A stretch of DNA of 64,000 nucleotides from Tritrichomonas musculus (lineage: Eukaryota > Parabasalia > Tritrichomonadida > Tritrichomonadidae): positions 744,001 through 808,000 of the forward strand of contig JAPFFF010000007.1 of assembly GCA_039105265.1 (NCBI GenBank). The letters are read 5' to 3'. Shown in pieces: positions 27,506-37,504 of the stretch. A program made the translations under genes and the position numbers. Position 1 is the first letter of the stretch; each line of letters opens with the position of its first letter. Under the pieces are notes generated by a model that saw only the letters and a program-made list of their open reading frames with translations, was not told the DNA's origin and ran no database searches.

Positions 27506-30370
27506 ATGCCTGCGAAAAAAGCTCGCAGGATCTCAAAGCAAAACAGAGAAATTTTAAGACGAAATTACAACAAGAAATTGATTCAACTTAATAAGCTTGT
27601 ATATGAATTATCATGGTATTCTTCAGAAGTCAGTCTTCAAAGAGAATTTATTCAAAATTTTTTTAATAAACAAATAGATTATTCGATTTCAATTTATCGT
27701 AATCAAGTTAAAAAGCTCCAAAATTCTTCTGTTGATGATTATAATTTTATAGTTGAAAGAACTGATCGTTTTTATCAAAGAAAATATCAAAAGATGAAAG
27801 AAATGGAGTGTGCTGATGGCTCAAACGTTTTCACAGAAATTAGTCTATTTGAAAAAGACATAATAAATGCAGAATGCCAAAATTTAAAGAACGCTATTAA
27901 TGATATAAACCAAAAAATTAGAAACGAGCAAAAAAAATATGAAGAAGAAATTCAAAATTGGCAGTCATCTTTATTTAAAAAAATAAAAGAAGTAGAATTA
28001 GAAGGTCAAAATAATATTGATGATTTATTGAAAAAATCGGAAGAAAAATATAAAAAATACAAAGATGATTTAGATAAAAGGTGTGAAGTCCTTCTAAAAA
28101 ATCTCAATGGAGAAGTTGCGAAGTTAAAAAATGAAAAGCTTGATTTAAATATTCAAACGTGTTCTTTTCATTATCAAAAAATTGATCTTAATCAATATAG
28201 ATCTGGTATTGAATCTATTCAAAAACAGCATCTAGCGCAATTATATAAAATAAAAATTCAAATAATCAATAAAATTAATGAAATCAAAACAAAAGATGAT
28301 TTATTTCAAATAGAACACAAAGAAACGGCAAATAATATTACAAACCAAATAAGTGAAATGAATAAACTTATTGGCAAATTAAATGACGACATTAATTTGC
28401 TATTAGGTCAGAACAATTCCGAGCTTTCATCTCTTAAATCAAATTTTGAGCAATTAAGAAATAGAAACAAAGAAATTATAGATGAACAGAGCCAATTAAT
28501 TAATCAAAATTCTATCTCCAGTAAATCTTCTATTGATTATTTGATTCAATCACTGCAAACCAAATTCGATATTTTTAAGCAGAAAATTAGTACTGAAGAA
28601 CAAAAGAAAAATTATATAACCAACTCAATATCTCAAGAAATTGAGGTTAGCCAAAAAGAGTTTGCAAGTCAATTATCAGAATTAACGACAGAATTAAATT
28701 CTCAGAAGAATCAGCATAAAGCGATTGTTGAAGATTTTCAAAATGCTTTCTTTTCTGAAAAAAATGAAATAATGAAAGTATATCAAAAAAAATTAGATGA
28801 AGCAAAAAGTAGCATTTTTTTGCTTAAAAGTAATGAAGATCAGGTCCATAATGATTGCAATTTGACATTAAAAAATTTACAAAATGAAAAAAAAATGCTA
28901 GTTTCAACGCATCAAAAAGACCTAGAAGAGCTCGATCAAGAAACAGAAAATATATTAAATAAGCTAGCTATTGATCACGAATACAATATGAAAACTCTTC
29001 AAGCGCAGTTAGATGAAATGAGAAATAAAGATAATATCTATTTCACAAGTAAAATTGATGAAATAGAAAAACAGAATCAAGAAATAATTAATCACTTTAA
29101 ACAGCAAAAGGAGACTGAATATAAATCGCAAATTGAATCACTCATCAAATCTGGATATTCCAAAGATGAGTATGCGAAATTAGAAAACTCTTACCAAAAA
29201 GAATTTGAATATCTGCAAAATAAGTTAAATGAAGCTAATGTAATCACTCCTGAATCTGAAATATTTAAGAATATGGCTCGAGTCATTTCTGATCTGAAAT
29301 CTGAATTTAAAGATCATGAAGTAATCATACAAAGTCGGGCAAGATGTCTTAATTTTGAATGGCAGCAAAAGATTAAGAAGGAAAATGAACGATTTGCTAG
29401 ATCGCCATTTAATTCAGCTGTTTTGACTAATCCAAGAACAAGAGACCAAATGAGAAAGTCATTTCAAGGAAGAATTGAAGATGTACAAAAAGAAAAGAAT
29501 GAAATTCTTGCCAAAATTAATGAAGCTCAAAATTCAGAACTAATTAAAGAAAGGTCTAAAAATGTCAATTTAAAAGATTTGCAAAATGAGCAAGAACAAA
29601 TAGATCAGCAGAAAAATATTCTTGTTCAAGAAGCTCTTATCAAGAAAGAAGAAATGATTAAAAATAAAAAAGAGCAAATTGATCAAATTCAAATTCAATT
29701 TGGGCAAGAGAAAAGAGAATTGTTGAATAAAATCAATGACCAAAAAACGGAGTTTAATTCAACATATAAGAAATTAAATGATTCTCTCCTTTCTGCTCAA
29801 ATCAAGCATAATCAAGCAGATCAAAATGAAAACAATTCTTTTCAATCAAAGTTAAATGCAATTAATTTTTTATTTTGTGAAAAGAAAAGTGAATTGATGA
29901 GTAAAATAAACGAAATGAATGATCGATCTTCATCAAAATCATTATCGTCATCAATTTCTTCAGTCTCTTCTTCATCATCTTCTTCTTCTTTAATTACTCA
30001 AGAAACAAGAGAAGCTTGGACAAAGCAAAGAATAGATTTTGATGCAAAAGTTCAATGTTTAAGAGAACAAATATCATCTGAAATTTCAAAACTAAATGCG
30101 AAAAAGGATGAAATTAGTAAAAATTTGGATAGAATTTGGAAAGAAAAATTAGATAGGAAAATGAAATTATCAAAAATCATGTCAAATTGGTCATCAAGAT
30201 CATCCGATGCAGATATTATTGCGATGCTCGAATCTAATTTAAAGGCAGTGACTCTTCAACTCAATAGTGCAATAAATGAAATGAAAAAATATAAAAATTT
30301 ATTGATAGAACAAGAAACTCAAATTAGCAAAAAGTTTGGAGGGATGTCTGATATTATTCTCCTTCAATAA
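27506..30370 (+). CDS. Large basic/acidic coiled-coil protein, unknown
   Basis: 954 residues from the first ATG (MPAKKARRISKQNREILRR); the upstream-extended frame begins at TTG. The start is strongly basic (residues 3-20), then almost the whole chain is coiled coil with Lys/Glu/Gln/Ile heptads. A poly-Ser linker (~815-840) separates a final helical segment. Proteins of this build are cytoskeletal rods or tethers; trichomonads have many at the costa, pelta-axostyle and centrosomes, but no specific match can be claimed. It pairs head-to-head with another coiled-coil gene and could be co-regulated with it. Confidence 0.85.
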   Translation: MPAKKARRISKQNREILRRNYNKKLIQLNKLVYELSWYSSEVSLQREFIQNFFNKQIDYSISIYRNQVKKLQNSSVDDYNFIVERTDRFYQRKYQKMKEMECADGSNVFTEISLFEKDIINAECQNLKNAINDINQKIRNEQKKYEEEIQNWQSSLFKKIKEVELEGQNNIDDLLKKSEEKYKKYKDDLDKRCEVLLKNLNGEVAKLKNEKLDLNIQTCSFHYQKIDLNQYRSGIESIQKQHLAQLYKIKIQIINKINEIKTKDDLFQIEHKETANNITNQISEMNKLIGKLNDDINLLLGQNNSELSSLKSNFEQLRNRNKEIIDEQSQLINQNSISSKSSIDYLIQSLQTKFDIFKQKISTEEQKKNYITNSISQEIEVSQKEFASQLSELTTELNSQKNQHKAIVEDFQNAFFSEKNEIMKVYQKKLDEAKSSIFLLKSNEDQVHNDCNLTLKNLQNEKKMLVSTHQKDLEELDQETENILNKLAIDHEYNMKTLQAQLDEMRNKDNIYFTSKIDEIEKQNQEIINHFKQQKETEYKSQIESLIKSGYSKDEYAKLENSYQKEFEYLQNKLNEANVITPESEIFKNMARVISDLKSEFKDHEVIIQSRARCLNFEWQQKIKKENERFARSPFNSAVLTNPRTRDQMRKSFQGRIEDVQKEKNEILAKINEAQNSELIKERSKNVNLKDLQNEQEQIDQQKNILVQEALIKKEEMIKNKKEQIDQIQIQFGQEKRELLNKINDQKTEFNSTYKKLNDSLLSAQIKHNQADQNENNSFQSKLNAINFLFCEKKSELMSKINEMNDRSSSKSLSSSISSVSSSSSSSSLITQETREAWTKQRIDFDAKVQCLREQISSEISKLNAKKDEISKNLDRIWKEKLDRKMKLSKIMSNWSSRSSDADIIAMLESNLKAVTLQLNSAINEMKKYKNLLIEQETQISKKFGGMSDIILLQ

Positions 30371-30513
30371 GAAGAACCATTTTTATTATTGGTTTACTAT
30401 GTGTTTATAAGTAAATGTTTGTATATTTTTGTGAAATTGGTAATTTTTTATTTTTTTGAAATAAATTCTTGACGGCTGATTATCAATTCAAAAATTTAAA
30501 AATTTATGTTTGA

Positions 30514-31398
30514 ATGAAGCATCATCAAGTAAATGGTAAAAATGCAATTAAAATTTTCAAATTTATCCTTCCAACCAAAAATAAAGGAACATCGTTCATT
30601 GACATTCCAAATTCATGGATTCAAGCATTAACTTTTATACCAAATACGCAACGACTCAGTCAAAACGAAAGCGGTCCTTGTGGGCTTTTTGCAGTTCTCC
30701 AGGCTTATATAATAGCAGCGATTAAATTCAATCCGAAATATACTCCTCAGCAAGCTCTTCAAAGTGCTGTATTAGAAATAATGCTAAAACTTCGGCAATC
30801 CTTTGTTTTTTGTACAGATTTTGGTCTGGAAACGGGTGAAAATATGGAATCATCGCATTGTTATATTGAATTAGAAATGACTGATAATAAGCAAGAAGCA
30901 GAATATTTTTTAGAAAGCAATAATTATTTTAGTATCGAAAACGTTACCATCCTTCTAATGATATCTTTTGCATTCCTATCTGGGCCAAAGTTATTAAGTT
31001 CTTTTGCAATCCCAGAAACATTTATCACTCATGACGGAATGACTGATGTTCATTTTGTTTATCTTATTTTAACAGGAAAAGCGATTGATGTCCCATGTGA
31101 TGAATGTAAAAACTTAGGTGGAATTTTGTTTTCTGGTGTTAAAGAAAAACAGCAGATAGGTTTCTTATCAGTAAGTGAAGAAATTTCAGAGCCAATTGGG
31201 GATAATTTTCTTTATCCTGATTATGAAACATGGGTTCTTCATTATGGAGGTCATTTTACTGCTGTTACTCGACAAGAAAATAAATTTTATGAATATGATG
31301 CGTATAATCATTCTGAAGATAATGTAAAGGTTTTGAACAAATTGCATGTAATGTGGAGCAAACTAACAAAAATTGCTAATTATATAGATAGACATTAA
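30514..31398 (+). CDS. MINDY-family (MINDY3/4-like) deubiquitinase
   Basis: 294 residues. QNESGPCGLFAVLQAYII (50-67) matches the MINDY catalytic signature Q-x3-GPC(G/A)-x(5)-Q: Gln50 for the oxyanion hole, Cys56 as nucleophile. LHYGGHFTAV gives the catalytic His247, and YETWVLHYGG resembles the segment before it in MINDY-4. These cysteine proteases trim K48-linked ubiquitin chains. The length is short relative to animal MINDY-4 because the N-terminal extension is absent, leaving the catalytic core only. No ubiquitin-interacting motif is obvious. A tiny upstream ATG frame (30506) overlaps the start. Family call by motif, fairly confident; the subfamily is less so. Confidence 0.83.
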   Translation: MKHHQVNGKNAIKIFKFILPTKNKGTSFIDIPNSWIQALTFIPNTQRLSQNESGPCGLFAVLQAYIIAAIKFNPKYTPQQALQSAVLEIMLKLRQSFVFCTDFGLETGENMESSHCYIELEMTDNKQEAEYFLESNNYFSIENVTILLMISFAFLSGPKLLSSFAIPETFITHDGMTDVHFVYLILTGKAIDVPCDECKNLGGILFSGVKEKQQIGFLSVSEEISEPIGDNFLYPDYETWVLHYGGHFTAVTRQENKFYEYDAYNHSEDNVKVLNKLHVMWSKLTKIANYIDRH

Positions 31399-31724
31399 TT
31401 TTAAGATATTTGTTTTTTTTTTATTTGTAATAAATTATTATATTAATAATTTTCGGGAAATTAAAACTATTTCTAGCATAATATTGGTTTAAAAAAGTTT
31501 TTTCTTATTGGGTTACCAAACAATGTTTGGAATTCCAAGTTAAATGTATTTGTTAATATTTCAGCATATATTATTTTTTGAATGATAAACTAGTAATTGC
31601 TAACTTGTAATCATCTATTTTCATTATAAATTGAAGTTTTGTTTTATCAACTTCATCGAAATTAAAAATACTTTCTCTTCATTAACTTGCAAGTTTGGTC
31701 AAAGTTTTCATGAATACTCAGCTA

Positions 31725-31775
<51 letters not shown>

Positions 31776-31868
31776 ATCTCCTTCAAATAAAAATCAGTAA
31801 AATTTAGGGAAAATCTCCTTTTCTCAATTGTTTGTGAGAAAATTTGTCCATATATTTGAAAAGAAGTA
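31399..31868. other. Spacer with a 44-base T tract
   Basis: 470 bp with no gene. An unbroken T run spans 31730-31773, about 95 bp before the next start codon. T/A tracts of this kind exclude nucleosomes and may act in promoter openness; this is inference. Confidence 0.7.
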
Positions 31869-32990
31869 ATGTGGAGCCAAAAAGAAAAATTTGAATTCAG
31901 TGACCTTATTTCAGCATTAAAACAATATAGAGGAAAATCATTAATACAACTTGAGAAATTTTCTCAAAATGGTTATAGAACTCCTGACGAAATTGTTGAA
32001 ATACGCCAAGCAGTTAACGCAAATGCCGATTTATTTGAATACATGGCGCATAAAGCGCCTTTTACATTTGGGGGTACAGGTCCAATTCAAGTATATCCTA
32101 CACGGGAAGAAGATCAATTTGATACAATGGACCTGCACCAGTTATCGTCTGCACTAAAATCAGCTGCTCGTGATTGGACTTCGCTAGGAGAAATTGAACG
32201 ACGCCAAACTTATGATCCAATAATTGCTGCCTTAAAAGAATTTCTTCCAAAAGATTCAAAAATTTTGATACCTGGTGCAGGTCTTTGTAGGCTTGCTTCA
32301 GAAATTGCTTCTTCAGGTTTTATTGCATTCGCTAATGAAAATTCATTTATTATGATTGTAATATCTCAAATTGCATTTCGACATAAACGTCAATTTCGTA
32401 TTTTTCCCTTTCTCCATCAGATTTCAGGACTCGAGAACTTTAGAGATACACTGATATCAGATATATTCCCTCGTTTTCAAACTCGAGATCCTATTCAATC
32501 TAAGCCTAACGGTAATCTTATTTTTGATATTGATATAGCTAATGCTGATAATGATGAAAATGTTAATACAGATGAATATCAAAACAATAAAAATATCAAT
32601 CTTTTTGAACCAAGTTTATTAATTGAAAACCAAAGGCTTATCCTAATGGCAGGTGATATAATCGGTATGGAAAATTCGCAGCCAAATATTTTTGATGCTG
32701 TAGTAACTTGCTTCTTCATTGATGTTGTTTCTGACATTGAAAAAATAGTTACATTATTTTATAAAATTTTGAGGCCTGGTGGTTATTGGATAAATATGGG
32801 GCCATTAATGATGCATAGATCAGATGATGACTTTTTTGCAAAGTCTTCTTTTTATGATACCGTTAAAATTGCTCAAAAAATAGGATTTACGGTGGTTCGA
32901 GAAAGTCGAATTGATACATCTTACATAGAAAATCCTCATACAAATGTAAAGACGCTTTACAAATGTCAATTTCTTGTTGTTCAAAAATGA
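31869..32990 (+). CDS. N2227/CARNMT1-like SAM-dependent methyltransferase
   Basis: 373 residues. RDWTSLGEIERRQTYDPII (101-119) and ILIPGAGLCRLASEIA (132-147) are the hallmark N2227 blocks, the latter being SAM motif I. FANENSFIMIVISQIAF follows, then FDAVVTCFFIDVVSDIEKIV and ILRPGGYWINMGPLMMH, which match the family text VVTCFFIDTA...LKPGGxWINLGPLLYH closely. The family includes carnosine N-methyltransferase, which methylates a histidine imidazole in carnosine and in proteins. An Asn/Asp-rich insertion (~210-250) interrupts the fold. Whether this protist enzyme uses carnosine or protein histidine is unknown. Confidence 0.92.
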   Translation: MWSQKEKFEFSDLISALKQYRGKSLIQLEKFSQNGYRTPDEIVEIRQAVNANADLFEYMAHKAPFTFGGTGPIQVYPTREEDQFDTMDLHQLSSALKSAARDWTSLGEIERRQTYDPIIAALKEFLPKDSKILIPGAGLCRLASEIASSGFIAFANENSFIMIVISQIAFRHKRQFRIFPFLHQISGLENFRDTLISDIFPRFQTRDPIQSKPNGNLIFDIDIANADNDENVNTDEYQNNKNINLFEPSLLIENQRLILMAGDIIGMENSQPNIFDAVVTCFFIDVVSDIEKIVTLFYKILRPGGYWINMGPLMMHRSDDDFFAKSSFYDTVKIAQKIGFTVVRESRIDTSYIENPHTNVKTLYKCQFLVVQK

Positions 32991-33788
32991 TATTATTCTC
33001 CTGATAATTTTTTAATCTTATGTGTCTATAAATGTTCTTAATTTAATAAACAAATGGAATATCATATTACAGCATAAATTTAAGCAACAAATTTTTTTTA
33101 TTTTACTAAATAAGATTTATTCTTTCATTATGAACAAAAATTAATATTTATATTAAATGGTTTATTATTGAAATGATTTTTTATCAGATGGATAAATTGT
33201 AAAAGCAATATTCATAATATTGTATTTTAACGTAAGAAAATCAATACATTGAATTTTTTACGTTAAAATTTTCCATAAAATTTTGAAATTTTTCATATTA
33301 ATTTGTAATTAGACATGAGAATTGAAACACTATAAATTGTTGAAAAAAAATTATATAAAAAGCTGTAAAAAAAGATTAAAATTCAAAAGAGAACAAATAA
33401 TTTATTGAATATTTGTGTTCAATTTAAATCTTTTCATCAAAAAGTCGAAATGAATGGCCAAAAATCCTTCTCAACTCAATTCAAAATTTCAATTTTGCAG
33501 ATTCGCATCTATTGAAATAAATTTTGTTCGAAAAAATTTTTTATTGAAATTAAGGGCAGACATTTATCCAAAAAATCAAATAATTAAGATAGTTTAAACA
33601 AAAATGTAGATTAAATGGTCAAACAATTTTATGTCAAGCCATATAATTTTCAATTTAGAGATGTTCAAAATTCACTTTTCCCTTGGAAAAGTTTGACTTT
33701 TTCTGGGCAAAAGTGAATAATAAAATATTTCTAATCAAAACTTTATGCCAAAAATTTCATTCAAAATTTTTTATTTCATATTTTTTAT
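32991..33788. other. 798-bp spacer with two hairpins
   Basis: No gene seen. Two clean inverted repeats are present: ATTTTAACGTAA at 33224-33235 with TTACGTTAAAAT at 33258-33269 (12-bp stem, 22-base loop), and ATTCACTTTT at 33670-33679 with AAAAGTGAAT at 33709-33718. An initiator-like TCATA at 33776-33780 is eight bases before the kinase ATG. Confidence 0.6.
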
Positions 33789-34982
33789 ATGGGAGCTAAG
33801 CAATCAAAAGTTTCTTTTTATGTTGAAGGTGAAAGTCGAATTCCTCAACCTGGTATGAGGCTTAAAAGTGAAAGAGGGATAATCTACCATTTGATTAAAT
33901 TAATATCAGAAACAGAAAATTCTTTCAATTTCCTCGCTATAGAATGGACACCAAGCATTGTTAATAATAACCTAGAAACGTATATCCAAGAATTAAACGA
34001 CCAAGCAAATAATGAAAAAATTTATGTTGTTAAATTTATAAAGCTTTTACGTGATAAAATTCACATGGTAGAAAATGAAATTACAATGATGAAAACATTT
34101 GCTAAGATAGATAATCAAAAACATATTATTGAATGTTTTGACTATTTTGTTAATAATAAAACAAATGTTTATCCTTACGTGTGCATTGTTACTCCATACG
34201 CTAAAGGAGGAGCCCTTCTTAATTACTTACATTATTTTCGTCAAGCAAATCGATTGGAGCGATCATCCTCAGAAAATACTATCAAAAAAATTATGTATCA
34301 ATTACTTGAAGCCTTAGATTATCTTCATGCTAATAATGTAGTTCACCGTGATTTAAATCTCAAAAATATATATTTAACCAATGAAATATTGAGTGAAAAT
34401 TCAAATTTGGGATATGTTAATGATATAGATCCAATTGTTGTTCTTGCAGATTTTGGATGTTCTACATATATTGATGATAAAGAAAATTGTGACGAAATTG
34501 ATTCAATTGGTGATGAAATCAACAACGACAAATGTGATGAAGGATGTGATCATTGTAAAGATCAAATAAAAAGAAATTCAAAAAAAAATATTTATTCAAC
34601 TAAACAAAGTAATAATGTATCAAAAAATCATAATCATCCTCATGAAAAAAAGTATGTATTGAATCAGCTCGTTGGAACTCCAGTATTCATTGCGCCTGAA
34701 ATGTATGAAGAAAAGCCATATGATTCTGAAGTTGACATGTGGTCACTTGGGATTGTCTTTTATGCTTTAATGTCAGGAGGGCTCTCTCCATTCCCATCAT
34801 CAAGCATGGATATCATGAAATGGGTAGTTATTCATAAACAAATAGAATATCCTGAAGATGTATTTGGTGGATTTTCAGATTCTGCCATGTCACTTTTGAG
34901 AAAGATGTTAACAAAAGATCCTTCAAAAAGAATATCAGCAAGAGAAGCTCTCAAGCATCCATGGTTCACAAACAAAATCTAA
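33789..34982 (+). CDS. CAMK-like protein kinase with myristoylation signal and activation-loop insert
   Basis: 397 residues. MGAKQSKVS fits the N-myristoylation rule (Gly2, Ser6, basic at 7), so membrane attachment is likely. Kinase domain ~25-394: Lys82 (VVKFIK), Glu96, VVHRDLNLKN (HRD 186-188), ADFG (220-223), GTPVFIAPEMY, DMWSLGIVFYALMSGG, HPWF. It should be active, though the usual Lys after HRD is Asn (HRDLNLKN). Between DFG and APE sits a ~65-residue insert (~228-293) with Cys/His pairs (CDEGCDHC, HNHPH) followed by basic residues, possibly metal-binding or regulatory. The glycine loop is poorly conserved. An initiator TCATA is eight bases upstream. Confidence 0.9.
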   Translation: MGAKQSKVSFYVEGESRIPQPGMRLKSERGIIYHLIKLISETENSFNFLAIEWTPSIVNNNLETYIQELNDQANNEKIYVVKFIKLLRDKIHMVENEITMMKTFAKIDNQKHIIECFDYFVNNKTNVYPYVCIVTPYAKGGALLNYLHYFRQANRLERSSSENTIKKIMYQLLEALDYLHANNVVHRDLNLKNIYLTNEILSENSNLGYVNDIDPIVVLADFGCSTYIDDKENCDEIDSIGDEINNDKCDEGCDHCKDQIKRNSKKNIYSTKQSNNVSKNHNHPHEKKYVLNQLVGTPVFIAPEMYEEKPYDSEVDMWSLGIVFYALMSGGLSPFPSSSMDIMKWVVIHKQIEYPEDVFGGFSDSAMSLLRKMLTKDPSKRISAREALKHPWFTNKI

Positions 34983-35255
34983 CTTTATAAGTATATTAGA
35001 TATTTGTTTTTGTATGTAAAATTATAATTAAATAAATTATGATTATTTTTATTTGATTACTCATAAAACAAAATATGTAATAAGCAAATGTATTTAAGTA
35101 AGATATTAAAACAGATAATTTTTGTTGTTGTTGATAGTGAAATAATAGATATCTATAAATGGATTTGTTAATGAAAAATTAATTTTGATGCAAGAGTATG
35201 AAAAATTATTAAACAAATATTCTTTTGCGATTAATTATTTAAAACAACAGGCAAT

Positions 35256-36185
35256 TTAATATTTCGTCATTATTCTAGAAAAATCGAGTCCGTCCATCTG
35301 AACATCGTAAAAAATTTTCTTTTTTTCTTCTGGTAATACATATTTACTATTGAGATTCAATTCAGGAGCTTGATCAATTGTTTGATGTGTAACTATGCAT
35401 TTTAAACCTTCATTAGTCCTTACAATTTTAATTCTTAAATCGCCATCTAGTTTTAATGCTCCTTCAAGCCTCAAAGTTCCATTAAATTCTAAATTCATTT
35501 CTAAATTTTCTGCATTACAAGTATTCCTAGCTTGAATAGGAGTTAATTTTCCTTCATAGACAAAAGGGATTTTTAAATTTTGGCCTTGGCTAATAAAGCT
35601 TAGAATACATTTACTTTCCTCACTATTAAATTCTCTATTGGCTGCTAATAATGCATTAAGCTTTAATGTTCCATTAAGTTTCAAAACTCCAGTAATTTTT
35701 TTAACATCTGGGAATTTTGTAGCTATAGTATATTTAGTTCTCTCGTATTGTTTTAAATCTTCATGACGTTTTTTGGCTTCTTCAGGTTTTGAATCAGAAC
35801 TCTGTTTGAAAGGTACATCTAATTTAATTCCTAGGATTTGATCACTATTTTTCAAGTCGATTAAAAATTCGATAGGACTGTTTTCGCCTTTTGCTTGGAT
35901 CATAAAATTGCATTTTTCTAGTTCTTTATTTTTCATATATTCAATTTGAATAATATCATTAAGGGAAATATGTCTAATGCATTTGCCCCAATTTTTTGAA
36001 TGAATTTCAATAGAAGGTGGTGAAATAATCAAAATCGCTTCTATTTCTGGATTATCATCTTTAGTAGACAGACTAGTGTTTTTATACTGAATATCATATG
36101 TTTGAAATGTAACTTCTGATAGAAAAGGGCCAATTTTGGATCCTTCATAAGGAGAACTGGTTGCTGTTTGGCCAAATGAAAACAT
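35256..36185 (-). CDS. Unknown protein with LNG/LKL beta repeats
   Basis: 309 residues, start MFSFGQTATSSPYEGSK. The middle (~55-130) looks like a PH-type beta domain (IEAILIISPPSIEIHSKNWGK, ISLNDIIQIEYMKN), with a site like the strand-turn of a lipid or protein-binding PH fold. Two repeats follow: ITGVLKLNGTLKLNALL (~164-180) and LEFNGTLRLEGALKLDGDLRI (~232-252), alternating hydrophobic and Asn/Gly residues, suggesting parallel beta turns. No known family is recognised. It is divergent from the next kinase gene with 176 bp between the starts. Confidence 0.75.
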   Translation of the reverse strand: MFSFGQTATSSPYEGSKIGPFLSEVTFQTYDIQYKNTSLSTKDDNPEIEAILIISPPSIEIHSKNWGKCIRHISLNDIIQIEYMKNKELEKCNFMIQAKGENSPIEFLIDLKNSDQILGIKLDVPFKQSSDSKPEEAKKRHEDLKQYERTKYTIATKFPDVKKITGVLKLNGTLKLNALLAANREFNSEESKCILSFISQGQNLKIPFVYEGKLTPIQARNTCNAENLEMNLEFNGTLRLEGALKLDGDLRIKIVRTNEGLKCIVTHQTIDQAPELNLNSKYVLPEEKKKIFYDVQMDGLDFSRIMTKY

Positions 36186-36361
36186 TTATTTGGAAAATCT
36201 TCTGTTGAACAAACCCTATCTTTTTGAATATAATTGTTTAAATTTATACAATTCAAATTGCTAGGTATTGAGACAAAAAAGCATTGAATTTTGTAAATAT
36301 TTTGAATATATCATTCAATTTTTTCTGAATATGACTATCTTAATTTATTATTTTTTTTTAT

Positions 36362-37504
36362 ATGGCTGAAATACCTAAAAGACGACGTTCATCATATTCA
36401 GAGCGCAGGAAGTCACTCCCAAGGAGTATTCCATCAATACCTCACAAAAACATTAATGGATATGATATAACAAACGAATTAGGAAAAGGCGCTTTTTCTA
36501 ACGTGTATAAATGTTCAAAATTAGGACAAATATATGCAATGAAAGTTGTCCCAAAATCAAAAATTGGAAATGAAAAATCAATTCAAAGATTTCAAAGAGA
36601 ACTTGATTCAATGGCTTTTATTAATCATCCGAATATTGTTCATTTGCATGATTTTTTTGTTCATGACGATGATCTTCATATGGTTATGGACTATTGTATT
36701 GGAGGGGAACTCAAAAACTATATTATCAAAAATGATAAGCTTAATGAGCCAACATCTGCTCTAATTTTTCAACAAATTTGCCAAGCAATTGCATATTGTC
36801 ATCAAAGTGGTGTTGTACATCGTGATTTAAAGCCAGAAAATATTTTAATTGATAAATTCCCAAATATTAAGGTTAGCGATTTTGGTTTATGTGGCTATAT
36901 CAATGATGGGGAATTGATGACAACTTTTTGTGGCTCCCCCTCATATTGCTCACCTGAATGCTTATTTGGTAAGGATTATGACGGTATTAAAAGTGATATA
37001 TGGTCACTTGGTTGTATTCTTTTTACAATGGTAACAGGAACTCACCCTTGGAATTGTTTAAATCAAGCGGTTATGGTCAGTCAAATTAGAAATGCTCAAT
37101 ATGTTGTTCCTGATTTCATCTCACCCGAATGCAAAGATGTAATTGACTCAATGATTAGAGTTGACCCGAATTCTCGAGCTTCTTTGGACGAAATTTTAAA
37201 AAAGCCGTGGTTTAAGTGTGCTCAAAAAGCTCAAGTTCTTCAGAGAGATGGTCTAAGATTATTGCCGCCAATAATACCAGGTGCTCAGCCAAAAGTTGAG
37301 CAAATGGTCAAAAAACTTAACAGGCATTCACTAAAGCCATTTGATCTTAAAACTGGCTTATTCTCACCTGTTGATGGAGAAGAAAGAAAAATGATTCAAA
37401 CGCCAAGGAGATCTATTTCTCTAGAATGTATATCAAAGTGTGGGAAAGGATCTGGACGAAGATTAATTGTTAAGCCTCTTATTCAGAAAAAATCCTCTGA
37501 ATAA
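36362..37504 (+). CDS. CAMK/CAMKL-type Ser/Thr protein kinase
   Basis: 380 residues. A basic Ser/Arg head (1-28, RRRSSYSERRKS) precedes a complete catalytic domain ~33-286: GKGAFSNVY glycine loop, Lys61 (YAMKVV), Glu80, HRDLKPEN (153-160), SDFGLCG (172-178), TTFCGSPSYCSPE activation segment, SDIWSLGCILFTMVTG, KKPWF. All catalytic residues are present; the FCGSP-Y-SPE segment is typical of AMPK/NUAK/CAMKL kinases. The C-terminal ~90 residues are basic and Ser-rich with RRSIS-type sites. An upstream ATG at 36331 opens a 12-codon frame that overlaps the start (ends 36369); a TCATT at 36311-36315 precedes both. Confidence 0.93.
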   Translation: MAEIPKRRRSSYSERRKSLPRSIPSIPHKNINGYDITNELGKGAFSNVYKCSKLGQIYAMKVVPKSKIGNEKSIQRFQRELDSMAFINHPNIVHLHDFFVHDDDLHMVMDYCIGGELKNYIIKNDKLNEPTSALIFQQICQAIAYCHQSGVVHRDLKPENILIDKFPNIKVSDFGLCGYINDGELMTTFCGSPSYCSPECLFGKDYDGIKSDIWSLGCILFTMVTGTHPWNCLNQAVMVSQIRNAQYVVPDFISPECKDVIDSMIRVDPNSRASLDEILKKPWFKCAQKAQVLQRDGLRLLPPIIPGAQPKVEQMVKKLNRHSLKPFDLKTGLFSPVDGEERKMIQTPRRSISLECISKCGKGSGRRLIVKPLIQKKSSE

